A stretch of 64,000 nt of DNA from assembly GCA_028714735.1 (NCBI GenBank), contig JAQTLU010000001.1:248001-312000 (forward strand), given 5' to 3'. The notes beneath the pieces were generated by a model. It was not told the DNA's origin. It saw nothing but the letters and a program-made list of their open reading frames with translations, and ran no database searches. Positions within the stretch are counted from its first letter, which is position 1, and each line of letters opens with the position of its first letter. This DNA is from Gallionellaceae bacterium. Its GTDB lineage: Bacteria > Pseudomonadota > Gammaproteobacteria > Burkholderiales > Thiobacillaceae. Positions 7,577 to 17,136 of the stretch are shown piece by piece. Both the position numbers and the translations under genes were made by a program.

Positions 7577-10500
7577 ATGAAGGGGCGTGACGTGCCCGGT
7601 CTGCGCAAGCTGAGGAATGTCCTGTTCGTGCTGGCCGGGGCATGGACCGCGCTCCTTTCCATTTCCCTGATCTGGAGTATCAATCTTGATCGCGCCCACA
7701 CCCTGGCCGTGGCCGAGAAAGAGGCGCGCGCCAATTTCAACAAGGACCTGGCCTTCCGCAAATGGGCGACCCGCCACGGTGGCGTTTATGTTCCCACCGA
7801 TGCACGTACGCCGCCCAATCCCAACCTCGCCCACGTCCCTGAGCGCGACCTCGTCACCCCCTCCGGACGGCGGCTGACCCTGATGAACCCCGCCTACATG
7901 CTGCGCCAGATGATGCAGGAGTACGGCGAGGAATACGGCATCAGGGGGCGCATCACCAGCCTCAAGCTGCTGAATCCGGCCAACGCGCCAGACTCCTGGG
8001 AACACCATGCGCTCAGCGTCTTCCAGGATGGTGTCGAGGAGATCAGCAACATCGTCGACATCGACGGTCAGCCCTATCTGCGCCTGATGCGCCCCATGGT
8101 GACCCAGCAGGGTTGCCTCAAGTGCCACGCCAGCCAGGGCTACAAGATAGGCGACATCCGCGGCGGCGTGGGGGTGGCGGTGCCGCTCGCGCCGTATTTT
8201 GCCCTGGAGCGCGAAGGCATCGTGAGAGACTGGCTCGTGCATGGCGGCATCTGGCTGCTGGGTCTGCTCGGCCTCGGCGCCAGCGGTCTCTATGGCCGCC
8301 GCCAGATCCGGGACGCCGCCACCACCCACCTGGCCCTGCTCGATGCCACGGACCGCCTGGAACTGGTCCTGGCGGCCAGCGGCGAAGGCAGTTGGGACTG
8401 GAATTTGCAAAGCGGCAAGGCCTATTTCGATCCGCGCTGGACCGGCATGCTCGGCTATGCGCCGGATGCGATCGAGGCCAGCTACGAGGGCTGGAAGGGC
8501 TTGATCCACCCGGACGACGGGCAAGCCGTACAGGCGGCGTTGCAGCGTCATCTGGAAGGGCTGACACCGGACTACGAGGTCACCTTCCGGATGCGCGCCA
8601 AGTCCGGTGCCTGGAAGTGGATACAGGCCCACGGCAAGGTCGTGGCGCGGGACACCGCGGGCACGCCTGTGCGCATGGCCGGCACCCATAGCGACATCGA
8701 TGCCCGCAAGGCCATGGAGCAGGAACTGATCGAACTGGCCCAGCGCAATCAGCTGATCCTGAACTCCGCCGGCGAAGGCATCTTCGGCCTCGACCGGGAA
8801 GGCAGGCACACCTTCGTGAACCCGGCGGCGGCGCGGATGCTGGGCTATCTGCCCGAGGAACTGGTCGGCCGCCACAGCCATGCCACCTGGCATGGCCGCC
8901 ATCCGGACGGCCGCCCCTACCCCGCCGCGGAGTGCCCCATCTACTCCGCGATCAGCACTGGCAAACCGACGCATAGCGCAGAGGATTGGTTCCTGCGCAA
9001 GGACGGCCGGTTCGTCCCGGTGGAGTTCTGGGTCATCCCCACCCAGGTTGGCGGCGAGGTGACCGGTGCGGTGGTCAGCTTCATCGACATCAGCGAACGC
9101 AAGCAGGCGACGGAAGCGATCAACGCGCTCAACGCCGAACTGGAGACGCGCGTACGCGAGCGTACGGCCCAGCTCGAAGAGACCAACAGCGCCCTGACCC
9201 GGGCGAAGGAGGCCGCCGAGTCCGCCAACCGCGCCAAGAGCGTCTTCCTGGCCAACATGTCGCACGAATTGCGCACCCCCCTGAACGCCATCCTGGGCTT
9301 TTCCGACCTGCTGCAACGGAATCCGGACCTGTCCGAACCCCAGCAGCAGAACCTGGCCATCATCCACAAGAGCGGCGACCACCTGCTCGGTCTCATCAAC
9401 GACATATTGGAAATCGCCAAGATAGAGGCCGGGCGGGTGGAGGTGCAAAATGCCCCGTTCGATCTCGGCGCGCTGGTCCTCGACGTCACCGACATACTGC
9501 GCATACGGGCCCAGGACAAGGGACTGCAACTATTGGTCGACCAATCGTCCCAGTTCCCCCGCTACATCGTCGGCGACGAGACCAAGCTGCGGCAAATCCT
9601 CATCAACCTGATTTCCAATGCCATCAAGGCCACCGAGCGCGGCGGCGTCAGCCTGCGTCTCGGGGTCAGGCACAACCAGGCCGAACACCTGATCATGGAG
9701 GTGGAGGACACCGGTATCGGCATTTCCCCGGCAGACCAGGCACGCATCTTCGATGCCTTCGTCCAGTTGGGCTCGCCCAACCAGCAGAAAGGCACCGGCC
9801 TGGGCCTCACCATCACCCGGCAGTTCGTCGAGCTGATGGGTGGCCGCCTCAGCCTGACCAGCCGTGTGGGCGTGGGCACCACCTTCCGGGTGGAATTGCC
9901 GGTGCAGTTGGCCAGGGGCGAAGACCTGCCGGTAGTCGAAACGCGCGGCGAAGTAACCGGCCTGGAGCCGGGGCAGCCGGACTGCCGCGTGCTGGTGGTG
10001 GAAGACCATCTGGACAACCGGCTGCTGCTGGCCCGTCTGCTGGAGGCGGTCGGCCTTACCGTCGAGCAGGCCGGGGACGGCGCCGCGGCAATCGATGCAT
10101 TCCAGCGCTGGCAGCCCCATTTCATCTGGATGGACCGGCGCATGCCGGTCGTGGACGGGGTGGAGGCCACCCGCCGGATTCGCGCCCTGGCCGGCGGCGA
10201 TGCCGTGAAGATCGTCGCGGTTACCGCCTCGACCTTCAAGGAGGAGGACGCCAAGCTGGCCCAGGCCGGCTTCGACGCCATCGTGCACAAGCCGTTCCGG
10301 CCCGAGCAGATCTATGAAGTCATGCACCGCCTGCTCGGGCTGCGTTTCACCTATGCCACTGCCGCACCGGGCCAGACGGCTGAAATCGAAGCCGACCTGT
10401 CCGGCCTGACCGGCGCGCAGCGTGCCGCGCTGGCCAAGGCCGCCGCGGAACTGGACACGGAAACCTGCCTCGCCATGGTCGCCCAGGTGCGCGCCGAGCA

Positions 10501-10582
10501 TCCGGCAGAGGCCGACTCGATTGCCGACATGGTCAATGCCTATCGCTTCGATCACCTGCTGGCATTGTGCGAACGGAGCTGA
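7577..10582 (+). CDS. Hybrid sensor histidine kinase with heme-motif DUF3365 sensor domain
   Basis: A 1001-aa membrane-bound hybrid kinase. Order: transmembrane helix (about 15-35), periplasmic Tll0287-like/DUF3365 domain with a c-type heme motif CLKCH at residues 180-184, second membrane helix (about 220-240), PAS 1 (about 260-380), PAS 2 (about 385-505), coiled coil, HisKA with the phospho-His in FLANMSHELRTPLNAI (about 562), HATPase (about 660-780), and a receiver domain with the phospho-acceptor Asp in WMDRRMP (about 853). AAAGGAA precedes the ATG. The heme motif suggests redox, oxygen or NO sensing. The last 31 bp overlap nhaA tail to tail. No partner regulator is adjacent. Confidence 0.93.
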   Translation: MKGRDVPGLRKLRNVLFVLAGAWTALLSISLIWSINLDRAHTLAVAEKEARANFNKDLAFRKWATRHGGVYVPTDARTPPNPNLAHVPERDLVTPSGRRLTLMNPAYMLRQMMQEYGEEYGIRGRITSLKLLNPANAPDSWEHHALSVFQDGVEEISNIVDIDGQPYLRLMRPMVTQQGCLKCHASQGYKIGDIRGGVGVAVPLAPYFALEREGIVRDWLVHGGIWLLGLLGLGASGLYGRRQIRDAATTHLALLDATDRLELVLAASGEGSWDWNLQSGKAYFDPRWTGMLGYAPDAIEASYEGWKGLIHPDDGQAVQAALQRHLEGLTPDYEVTFRMRAKSGAWKWIQAHGKVVARDTAGTPVRMAGTHSDIDARKAMEQELIELAQRNQLILNSAGEGIFGLDREGRHTFVNPAAARMLGYLPEELVGRHSHATWHGRHPDGRPYPAAECPIYSAISTGKPTHSAEDWFLRKDGRFVPVEFWVIPTQVGGEVTGAVVSFIDISERKQATEAINALNAELETRVRERTAQLEETNSALTRAKEAAESANRAKSVFLANMSHELRTPLNAILGFSDLLQRNPDLSEPQQQNLAIIHKSGDHLLGLINDILEIAKIEAGRVEVQNAPFDLGALVLDVTDILRIRAQDKGLQLLVDQSSQFPRYIVGDETKLRQILINLISNAIKATERGGVSLRLGVRHNQAEHLIMEVEDTGIGISPADQARIFDAFVQLGSPNQQKGTGLGLTITRQFVELMGGRLSLTSRVGVGTTFRVELPVQLARGEDLPVVETRGEVTGLEPGQPDCRVLVVEDHLDNRLLLARLLEAVGLTVEQAGDGAAAIDAFQRWQPHFIWMDRRMPVVDGVEATRRIRALAGGDAVKIVAVTASTFKEEDAKLAQAGFDAIVHKPFRPEQIYEVMHRLLGLRFTYATAAPGQTAEIEADLSGLTGAQRAALAKAAAELDTETCLAMVAQVRAEHPAEADSIADMVNAYRFDHLLALCERS

Positions 10583-11946
10583 TCCTGCCGGCTCACCAGC
10601 CACAACCACAGGTAACCGCCCACGCCCGCCAGCAGCGAAGCGAAGATGATCCCGGTCTTGGCCATCAGGAGGTATTCCGGCTGCGCGACGAAACCGAGAT
10701 CGGCGATGAAGATCGCCATGGTGAAACCGATGCCGCCGAGCAGGGCGACCCCGGCAATCTGGCTGAACCGGGTGCCGGCCGGCAACTGGCCCAGGCCGAA
10801 CCTGAGCGCCAGCCAGCTGGCCCCGGCGATGCCGATGAACTTGCCCAGCACCAGACCGAGGCCGACGCCCAGGGTCACCGGATGGGCCAGGGTGGCGCCC
10901 AGGCCGGCCAGGTCGACCGGGATGCCGGCGTTGATGAGCGCGAACACCGGGATGATCACATAGGCCACCGGCATATGCAGGGCATGCTCCAGCCGCTGCA
11001 ACGGCGTCTCGACGCCATGGATGCCGTTTTCCAGGGTCTGCACCGTCGCCCGCAGGTCGTCGTTGGTCATGATGCTCTGGCCCGGCCGGTGCAGGGCGTC
11101 GAACCGGGCCAGCAATTCCCGGACCTGGGCGCTGAACCGGGCCGGGTCGAATTTCGGCCGCGCCGGGATGGTGAAGGCGGTCAGCACCCCGGCCAGGGTG
11201 GCATGCACGCCGGACTTCAAGAGGGCCAGCCAGAGCAGCGCTCCAAGCAGGAAATAGGGCAGCGGCTGGCGGATGCCGGCCAGGTTGCAGACCACCAGCA
11301 AGGCCAATAGCACGGCCCCGGCCAGCAGGGCCTCGAGCACCAGCTGATCGGTGTAGAACAGGGCGATGACGACCACGGCGCCGAGGTCGTCGACGATGGC
11401 CAGGGCGACCAGGAAGGTGATCAGCGCCTTGGGCACCCGCCCCGCCAGCAGGACCAGCGCGCCGATGGCGAAGGCGATGTCGGTCGCCATCGGGATGCCC
11501 CAGCCGCGCGCCGCCTCGCCGGCTGGATTGAGCGCGAAATAGATCAGGGCCGGCATCGCCATGCCGCCCAGCGCGGCGACGATGGGCAGGATGGCCTGCC
11601 TGGGCGAGGCCAGTTCGCCGACCAGGATCTCGCGCTTCAGCTCCAGTCCGACCAGAAAGAAGAACAGCGCCATCAGGCCGTCGTTGACCCAGTGATGCAG
11701 GGTCTTCTCGATCGCCCAACTACCGAAGGTAAGGCCGATGGGCATATGCACCAGATGCCGGTAGGCCTCGGCCCAGGCGCTGTTGGCCAGCACCAGGGCC
11801 AGCAGGGCCATGGCCATCAGCAGCAGGCCGCTGGTGGTCTGGCGATGGACGAATTCCTCGAACGGGGTCAGGAAACGGTCGAAGGCCCGTTCCCAGGGGG
11901 CGTGGATCACGCCCTGCTCTTCAGCAGATCGCCTCGGCTCGTGCAT
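10552..11946 (-). CDS. nhaA: NhaA Na+/H+ antiporter
   Basis: A 464-aa inner-membrane Na+/H+ antiporter of the NhaA family that exports sodium in exchange for protons at alkaline pH. It has about 12 hydrophobic helices. The key motif VALAIVDDLGAVVVIALFY contains the paired Asp residues of the cation site, and GIPMATDIAFAIGAL and GGIGFTMAIFIADL are also present. An extra hydrophilic stretch of about 60 residues between helices (FDPARFSAQ to HALHMP) makes it longer than the E. coli protein; this longer loop is common outside enterics. The start at 11946 is chosen for AGGAGG 8 bases upstream. Confidence 0.95.
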   Translation of the reverse strand: MHEPRRSAEEQGVIHAPWERAFDRFLTPFEEFVHRQTTSGLLLMAMALLALVLANSAWAEAYRHLVHMPIGLTFGSWAIEKTLHHWVNDGLMALFFFLVGLELKREILVGELASPRQAILPIVAALGGMAMPALIYFALNPAGEAARGWGIPMATDIAFAIGALVLLAGRVPKALITFLVALAIVDDLGAVVVIALFYTDQLVLEALLAGAVLLALLVVCNLAGIRQPLPYFLLGALLWLALLKSGVHATLAGVLTAFTIPARPKFDPARFSAQVRELLARFDALHRPGQSIMTNDDLRATVQTLENGIHGVETPLQRLEHALHMPVAYVIIPVFALINAGIPVDLAGLGATLAHPVTLGVGLGLVLGKFIGIAGASWLALRFGLGQLPAGTRFSQIAGVALLGGIGFTMAIFIADLGFVAQPEYLLMAKTGIIFASLLAGVGGYLWLWLVSRQDQLRSHNASR

Positions 11947-12202
11947 CGCTTCCTCCTGCTTCATGGAGTGCTAAGGATACACAATCAAGCAAACACCCTG
12001 GCTTCTGGCCGGAACGGCCACGGCATTTCAAGCCGGCCGGCTTGCGGGTGAATAGAGTCCGGCTATCCGAAAAATCACTAGAATCAATTTGCCGGCCCAA
12101 TCCGGCTACGCTTGAATAACGAAATATTCCACCGCAGGCCGGTCGCGAATGACGACATGGCATGACCGTGCGGGGATGATCGAGTTGATGGAGGAGATGC
12201 CC

Positions 12203-13369
12203 ATGCAGCAGATCACCGACCCATCCGTCACATGGCATAGCACCATCCCGCCGGAACCGCCTGCCGTGCTGCGCGAACTGGTTGCCGCGGCAGGCGTCCG
12301 CTTCAACGGCGACGATCCTTGGGACATCCAGGTACACGATGCCGACGTCTATCGGCGGATACTGAGCCAAGGTTCCCTTGGCTTCGGCGAGGCCTACATG
12401 GACGGCTTGTGGGACTGCCAGCGCCTCGACCAGCTCTTCCACCGGCTGCTCAGTATCGATGCCGATGAAAGGCTCGGTGGCTGGGCGCGGTTGCGCCTGC
12501 TGGGCGAAATACTCCGCCATGGCCTGTTCAACCTGCAATCCGGCCGGCGCGCCTTCCAGGTGGGCGAACAGCACTACGACACCGGCAACGACGTCTTCGA
12601 GGCCATGCTCGACCCGACCATGAGCTACTCCTGCGCCTATTGGCAGCGCGCCGACAACCTGGACCAGGCGCAACGCGACAAGCTGGACATGATCTGCCGC
12701 AAGCTGGAACTGCAACCCGGCGAGCACCTGCTTGAGATCGGTTGCGGCTGGGGCAGCCTGGCCCGCTATGCGGCCGAGCATTATGGCGTCGAAGTCTTCG
12801 GCATCACGGTATCGAAGGCACAGCGGCAGCTGGCCCTGGGCCGCTGCGCCGGCCTGCCGGTACGCATCGAACTGATGGACTACCGCGACCTGGCCGGGCA
12901 ATTCGACAAGGTGGCTTCAGTCGGCATGTTCGAACATGTCGGCCAGAAGAACTACCCGGCCTATTTCGACGTGGCCAGGCGGGCGCTCAAGGACGACGGC
13001 CTGTTCCTGCTGCATACCATTGGCAGCCACGTCAGCCTCCGCCGGACGGATCCCTGGATCGACAAACACGTCTTCCCCAACGGCAGGCTGCCGTCGGCAA
13101 GGGAACTCGCCAGGGTCCTGGAAGGCCGTTTCGTGATCGAGGACTGGCACAATTTCGGTTCGGATTACGACCGTACCCTGATGGCCTGGTGGGAAAGATT
13201 CGAGCGCGCCTGGCCCGGCCTGGCCGGTCAATATGATGAACGCTTCCAGCGGAAGTGGAAGTACTACCTGCTGTCCTGCGCCGGATTCTTTCGTGCCCGC
13301 CAAGGCCAGCTCTGGCAACTGGTCCTGAGCAAGCGTGGACGAGCGGGCGTTTACCGCTCGGTGCGTTGA
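12203..13369 (+). CDS. cfa: Cyclopropane-fatty-acyl-phospholipid synthase
   Basis: A 388-aa SAM-dependent enzyme that converts unsaturated acyl chains of membrane phospholipids to cyclopropane rings. It aligns well with E. coli Cfa throughout: GSLGFGEAYMDGLWDC, FNLQSG, GEQHYDTGNDVFEAMLDPTM, the SAM-binding LEIGCGWGSLARY, VGMFEHVGQKNY, DPWIDKHVFPNG and EDWHNFGSDYDRTLMAW. The start at 12203 (MQQITDP) is preferred because GGAGGAG lies 6 bases before it; earlier in-frame ATGs exist. It would protect membranes against acid or stationary-phase stress. Confidence 0.96.
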   Translation: MQQITDPSVTWHSTIPPEPPAVLRELVAAAGVRFNGDDPWDIQVHDADVYRRILSQGSLGFGEAYMDGLWDCQRLDQLFHRLLSIDADERLGGWARLRLLGEILRHGLFNLQSGRRAFQVGEQHYDTGNDVFEAMLDPTMSYSCAYWQRADNLDQAQRDKLDMICRKLELQPGEHLLEIGCGWGSLARYAAEHYGVEVFGITVSKAQRQLALGRCAGLPVRIELMDYRDLAGQFDKVASVGMFEHVGQKNYPAYFDVARRALKDDGLFLLHTIGSHVSLRRTDPWIDKHVFPNGRLPSARELARVLEGRFVIEDWHNFGSDYDRTLMAWWERFERAWPGLAGQYDERFQRKWKYYLLSCAGFFRARQGQLWQLVLSKRGRAGVYRSVR

Positions 13370-13450
13370 GCGCAGCGCCGATGGCCGGGCCATGCCAAAG
13401 CGGGTCAGATGCACGCCGACGCCCCCGAACCTGCTCGAGGATATGAAACC

Positions 13451-14650
13451 CTAGCCGACCCTTGCCAGCGCCTGGCCGATGTCGTCGATGAGGTCGTCGA
13501 CATCCTCCAGGCCGACCGAGAGCCGGACCAGGCCGTCGCTGATCATATGGCGCTCGCGCTCTTCCGGCGCATAGGAGGAGTGGGTCATGCTGGCCGGGTG
13601 CTGGGCCAGGCTCTCGGCGTCGCCCAGGCTGACCGCGCGGGTGACCAGGCCGAGCGCATTGATGAAGCGGCGCCCGGCCTCCAGGCCGCCCTTCAGTTCG
13701 AAGGCGATCATCGCCCCCGGCTGGGCCATCTGGCGCCTGGCCAGTTCGAATTGAGGATGCGAGGCCAGGCCGGGGTAGTCGACCCGCGTCACGGCCGGGT
13801 GCCGTTCCAGGAATTCGGCAATGGCGTGGGCGCTCTGGCAATGCCGGTCCATCCGGATCGGCAGGGTCTTCAAGCCGCGCAGGACCAGGTAGGCATCCAT
13901 GGGCGACAGGCAGGCGCCGGTCATCTCCTTGATGCCGACCCAGCGCATCGGGTCGATGATCTCCTTGCGCCCCACCGCCGCGCCGGCAATGACGTCGCCG
14001 TGGCCGTTGATGTACTTGGTCAGCGAATGCACCACCAGGTCGGCGCCGAGGTCGAGCGGCCGTTGCAGGTAGGGCGTGCAATAGGTGTTGTCGACCGCCA
14101 CCATGGCCGGGCTGAGGCGATGCACCCGTTCGCTGACGGCAGCGATGTCGACCAGGCGCATGTTCGGGTTGGCCGGGGTCTCGAAGAACACCAGCTTGGT
14201 GCGCTCGTTCAGGTGCTCGCCGAGGTTGGCCGGGTCGGTGAAGTCGGCCGCCTTCACGACGATGCCGAACTGCGGCAGCAGGTGATGCACCAGCGAATGG
14301 GTACAGCCGTACAGGGTCAGGTCGACCAGCAACTCGTCGCCCGGGCGCAGGCTGGTCCACATCAGGCTGGTGATGGCGCCCATGCCGGAACCGAAGGCCA
14401 CCGCCGCCTCGCCGTTCTCCAGGCTGGCCAGGCGTTCCTCCAGGTTGGCCACGGTGGGATTGGTGACCCGGCTGTAGATCATGCCCGGTTCCTCGCCGGC
14501 GAAACGGGCCGCGCCCTGCTCGGCCGAATCGAAGGCATAGGTGGACGACCAGTAGATCGGCGGGTTCAGGGCGCCCTGATGGCTGGCGGCGTCATAGCCG
14601 CCATGGATGGCACGGGTGGCGAAGCGCCAATGGGAATTCTTGTCGGACAT
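13451..14650 (-). CDS. megL: Methionine gamma-lyase
   Basis: A 399-aa PLP enzyme of the Cys/Met metabolism family. The gamma-lyase call rests on Tyr114 and Cys116 in TLYGCT, the methionine gamma-lyase active-site pair at the same numbering as the Pseudomonas putida enzyme, plus high similarity along the chain (GALNPPIYWSSTYAF, SRVTNPT, AVDNTYCTPYLQRP, SMTHSSYAPEER). The PLP lysine is Lys212 in SLTKYINGHGD. The Lys-Asp pair that accompanies Cys116 in the Pseudomonas enzyme is Lys241-Glu242 here. The product would be methanethiol, 2-oxobutyrate and ammonia. O-acetylhomoserine sulfhydrylase is the main alternative. Confidence 0.85.
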   Translation of the reverse strand: MSDKNSHWRFATRAIHGGYDAASHQGALNPPIYWSSTYAFDSAEQGAARFAGEEPGMIYSRVTNPTVANLEERLASLENGEAAVAFGSGMGAITSLMWTSLRPGDELLVDLTLYGCTHSLVHHLLPQFGIVVKAADFTDPANLGEHLNERTKLVFFETPANPNMRLVDIAAVSERVHRLSPAMVAVDNTYCTPYLQRPLDLGADLVVHSLTKYINGHGDVIAGAAVGRKEIIDPMRWVGIKEMTGACLSPMDAYLVLRGLKTLPIRMDRHCQSAHAIAEFLERHPAVTRVDYPGLASHPQFELARRQMAQPGAMIAFELKGGLEAGRRFINALGLVTRAVSLGDAESLAQHPASMTHSSYAPEERERHMISDGLVRLSVGLEDVDDLIDDIGQALARVG

Positions 14651-14700
14651 GTGCGGAACCTCATCGTTATGAGGGGCGAATTAATCATAAAATCCGCCCC

Positions 14701-15066
14701 ATGAATACCCTCTCGTATCGACGCCTCTGGCTGGCCATCGGCTGGGGCCTGGTCCTGCTGGTGATCGTGCTCTCGCTGATACCCGCCCCGCAACTGCCCA
14801 AGGTCGGTTTCAACGACAAGATCGAGCATATGCTGGCGTATTTCAGCCTGATGGCCTGGTTCGGGCAGATCTACGGCGCGCGGCTGAAACCGGTCCTGGC
14901 CCTGCTGGCCCTGGGTGCGACGCTGGAGGTGCTGCAGGGCCTGTCGGGCTACCGGGAGATGAGCGGCCTCGACATGCTGGCCAACACCGCCGGCGTCACC
15001 TTGGGCTGGCTGTTCAGCCGTCTCGCCCCCGGCCTGCTGGCCGCACTGGACACCCGCCTGCCGTGA
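14701..15066 (+). CDS. VanZ-like family membrane protein
   Basis: A 121-aa inner-membrane protein with three to four hydrophobic helices and the VanZ-like features SLIPAPQLPKVGFNDKIEH and LEVLQGLSGYREMSGLDMLAN. The role is unknown outside the teicoplanin-resistance members. It starts 50 bp from the divergent methionine gamma-lyase gene, with no visible Shine-Dalgarno, and its stop overlaps the start of the next gene by four bases (GTGA), so the two are translationally coupled. Confidence 0.8.
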   Translation: MNTLSYRRLWLAIGWGLVLLVIVLSLIPAPQLPKVGFNDKIEHMLAYFSLMAWFGQIYGARLKPVLALLALGATLEVLQGLSGYREMSGLDMLANTAGVTLGWLFSRLAPGLLAALDTRLP

Positions 15067-15854
15067 ACCTGCACATCGCCGCTCGCGCTGCCCTGGCCGA
15101 GGCCGACGTCGAGGCAAAACTTGCCGCGACCGATCGGCTCCGGGCGGACTGGCAGGCCGGTTTGCTGGCGCCGGGACCCCAAGACGAGGCGCAACCGCTG
15201 ACCGAGGCCGGCCGCCCCAAGCGTCCGGAACTGCTGCCGCAGAAGGCGATGCCGCGGCGCGATCTGAACGGTCCGGCAGGCCACGCCGCGCTGATCCATG
15301 CCCTCTGCCACATCGAGTTCACTGCCATCAACCTGGCCCTGGACGCGGTGTACCGGTTCCCGGGCCTGCCGGACACCTTCTATGCGGACTGGCTCAAGGT
15401 CGCCGCCGAGGAGGTGCTGCACTTCCGCCTGTTGCGCGAGCACCTGCGCACCCTGGGCCGCGACTACGGCGACCTGCCGGCCCATGGCGGCCTCTGGGAG
15501 ACCGCCCTGCTGACCGCACACGACCCGCTCGCCCGCATGGCGGTGATCCCGCGCTACTTCGAGGCGCGCGGACTCGACGTCACCCCGGGCATCCAGGCCA
15601 AGCTGCGCGGCTACGGCGACCCGGCCGGCGCCGGCATCCTGGACATCGTGCTCAGGGACGAGATCGGCCACGTCGCCGCCGGCGACCGCTGGTTCCGTTA
15701 TCTGTGCGGCCAACGCGGCCTGGAACCGGTGGCGGAATGGCACCGGCAAATCGACGCGGCCGGCCTGCCCGCGCCGCGCGGCCCATTCAACGAAGCGGCC
15801 CGTGCGCAGGCCGGCTTTCCGATCGGGGAGATCAGCGCGCACGGACCGGGATGA
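15063..15854 (+). CDS. DUF455 family ferritin-like protein
   Basis: A 263-aa protein of the DUF455 family, which has a ferritin-like helical bundle. The likely metal ligands are HIEFTAINLALDA (around residue 85), VAAEEVLHFRLL (around 120) and VLRDEIGHVAAGDRWF (around 200). Its reaction is unknown; relatives include di-iron tRNA-modifying MiaE-like folds. It uses a GTG start overlapping the VanZ-like stop. Its last 23 bp overlap the tail of the convergent histidine kinase gene. Confidence 0.85.
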   Translation: MNLHIAARAALAEADVEAKLAATDRLRADWQAGLLAPGPQDEAQPLTEAGRPKRPELLPQKAMPRRDLNGPAGHAALIHALCHIEFTAINLALDAVYRFPGLPDTFYADWLKVAAEEVLHFRLLREHLRTLGRDYGDLPAHGGLWETALLTAHDPLARMAVIPRYFEARGLDVTPGIQAKLRGYGDPAGAGILDIVLRDEIGHVAAGDRWFRYLCGQRGLEPVAEWHRQIDAAGLPAPRGPFNEAARAQAGFPIGEISAHGPG

Positions 15855-17136
15855 CCACCTCGGCGACCAGGCCGCCGCCGTCCCGTTCACGCAAATCGAC
15901 CTGCCAGCCCTGCGCATCCGCCAGTTGGCGGACGATGGCGAGGCCGAGGCCGGAGCCGCCGGTATCGCGGCTGCGCGACTCCTCCAGGCGGTAGAAGGGC
16001 TGGAACACCTTGTCCCGTTCCGCCTCCGGGATGCCGGGCCCGCGGTCGAGCACACGGATCCGCACGGCCTCCGGAGCACATTCCAGTTCCAGATCGACGG
16101 GCTGGTCGTTGCCGTAGCGGAGCGCGTTTTCCAGCAGGTTGCCGACCACGCGATTGAGCGCAGCGAGACTCAATTTCCGCCGGCATGGCCCGCTTTCGCG
16201 CACCCGCGCCAGTTCAGGGTGGCTGCAACTCGCCGCCATTTCCACCAGTGCCTGGCCGAGCCCGACCTCGGTCTCGCCCTCGCCCTTGAGCGAACGGGCG
16301 AAGTCGAGCATCTGGGCGATCAATCGGGTCATCTCCCTGAGATCGCCCTCTATGCGGCTGACCATCGCGGGATCGGCATCGTCGAGCATGGCCAGGGCCA
16401 GGTGCATGCGGGTGATCGGGGTACGCAGGTCATGCGAGATGCCGGACAACAGCACGGTACGATTTTCCAGCAAGGCCTGGACCTCGTCGGCCATGCGGTT
16501 GAAGGCCATGTTCAGGCTGCGTAATTCCTCCGCGCCGGTCTCGGGCAGGCGTTCCGGCAGCCGGCCCTGGCCGACTTCTGCCGCCGAACGGGCCAGCTGG
16601 CGCAGCCGGGCCGAGGTACGCCGGGCCAGGAACAGCGCCGCCGCCAGGGTCAGCAGGGCGCCTGCCAGGAACACCGCGCCAGCCTCCCAGGGGGCATCGA
16701 GTTCGTAGTTGTCGCGCAGGTAGCCGACCCGCAGCATGTTGCCGGCCAGGGTAACCTCGGCCCAGGCCCAGGCCGGGTCGGGCCCCTGCTTCAGGTGGAT
16801 CGCCTGGCCGGTGCGCTTGCTCAAGGCGCGTTCCAGACGCTTGCCGAATGAATTCGCCGGCAGCAGGCTGGCCAGGGGCTGGTCGACCTTGCCCAGTTCC
16901 AGGTTGTGCTTGAGGAACAGCTCGATCTCGTAGTCGGCCCGGGTCTCTGGCGGCAGTTCCACCCAGGTCTGCGCCGCCAGCACCATGCGCGCGGCGAGGT
17001 CGTCGGCGGAACGCTCGGCCAGGGGCGTCACGACGGTTCGCCAGACTGCGTACATGGCGGCGCCCTGGGCCAGCAGGAAGATGGCCAGCAGGATGGCCGC
17101 GGTACGGCCGAACAGGGTGCTCGGCAACAGTCTCAA
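15832..17136 (-). CDS. EnvZ-type sensor histidine kinase
   Basis: A 434-aa inner-membrane histidine kinase. Transmembrane helix 1 is at about 12-32 and helix 2 at about 145-165, with a periplasmic loop between. HAMP follows, then HisKA with the phospho-His in LSGISHDLRTPITRMHLAL, and the ATPase boxes NLLENALRYGN, DRGPGIP and GGSGLGLAIVRQ. This matches EnvZ architecture. It starts with TTG, overlapping the TGA of the response regulator by four bases. It pairs with that regulator and faces two exported proteins. The signal is not evident. Confidence 0.9.
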   Translation of the reverse strand: MRLLPSTLFGRTAAILLAIFLLAQGAAMYAVWRTVVTPLAERSADDLAARMVLAAQTWVELPPETRADYEIELFLKHNLELGKVDQPLASLLPANSFGKRLERALSKRTGQAIHLKQGPDPAWAWAEVTLAGNMLRVGYLRDNYELDAPWEAGAVFLAGALLTLAAALFLARRTSARLRQLARSAAEVGQGRLPERLPETGAEELRSLNMAFNRMADEVQALLENRTVLLSGISHDLRTPITRMHLALAMLDDADPAMVSRIEGDLREMTRLIAQMLDFARSLKGEGETEVGLGQALVEMAASCSHPELARVRESGPCRRKLSLAALNRVVGNLLENALRYGNDQPVDLELECAPEAVRIRVLDRGPGIPEAERDKVFQPFYRLEESRSRDTGGSGLGLAIVRQLADAQGWQVDLRERDGGGLVAEVVIPVRAR

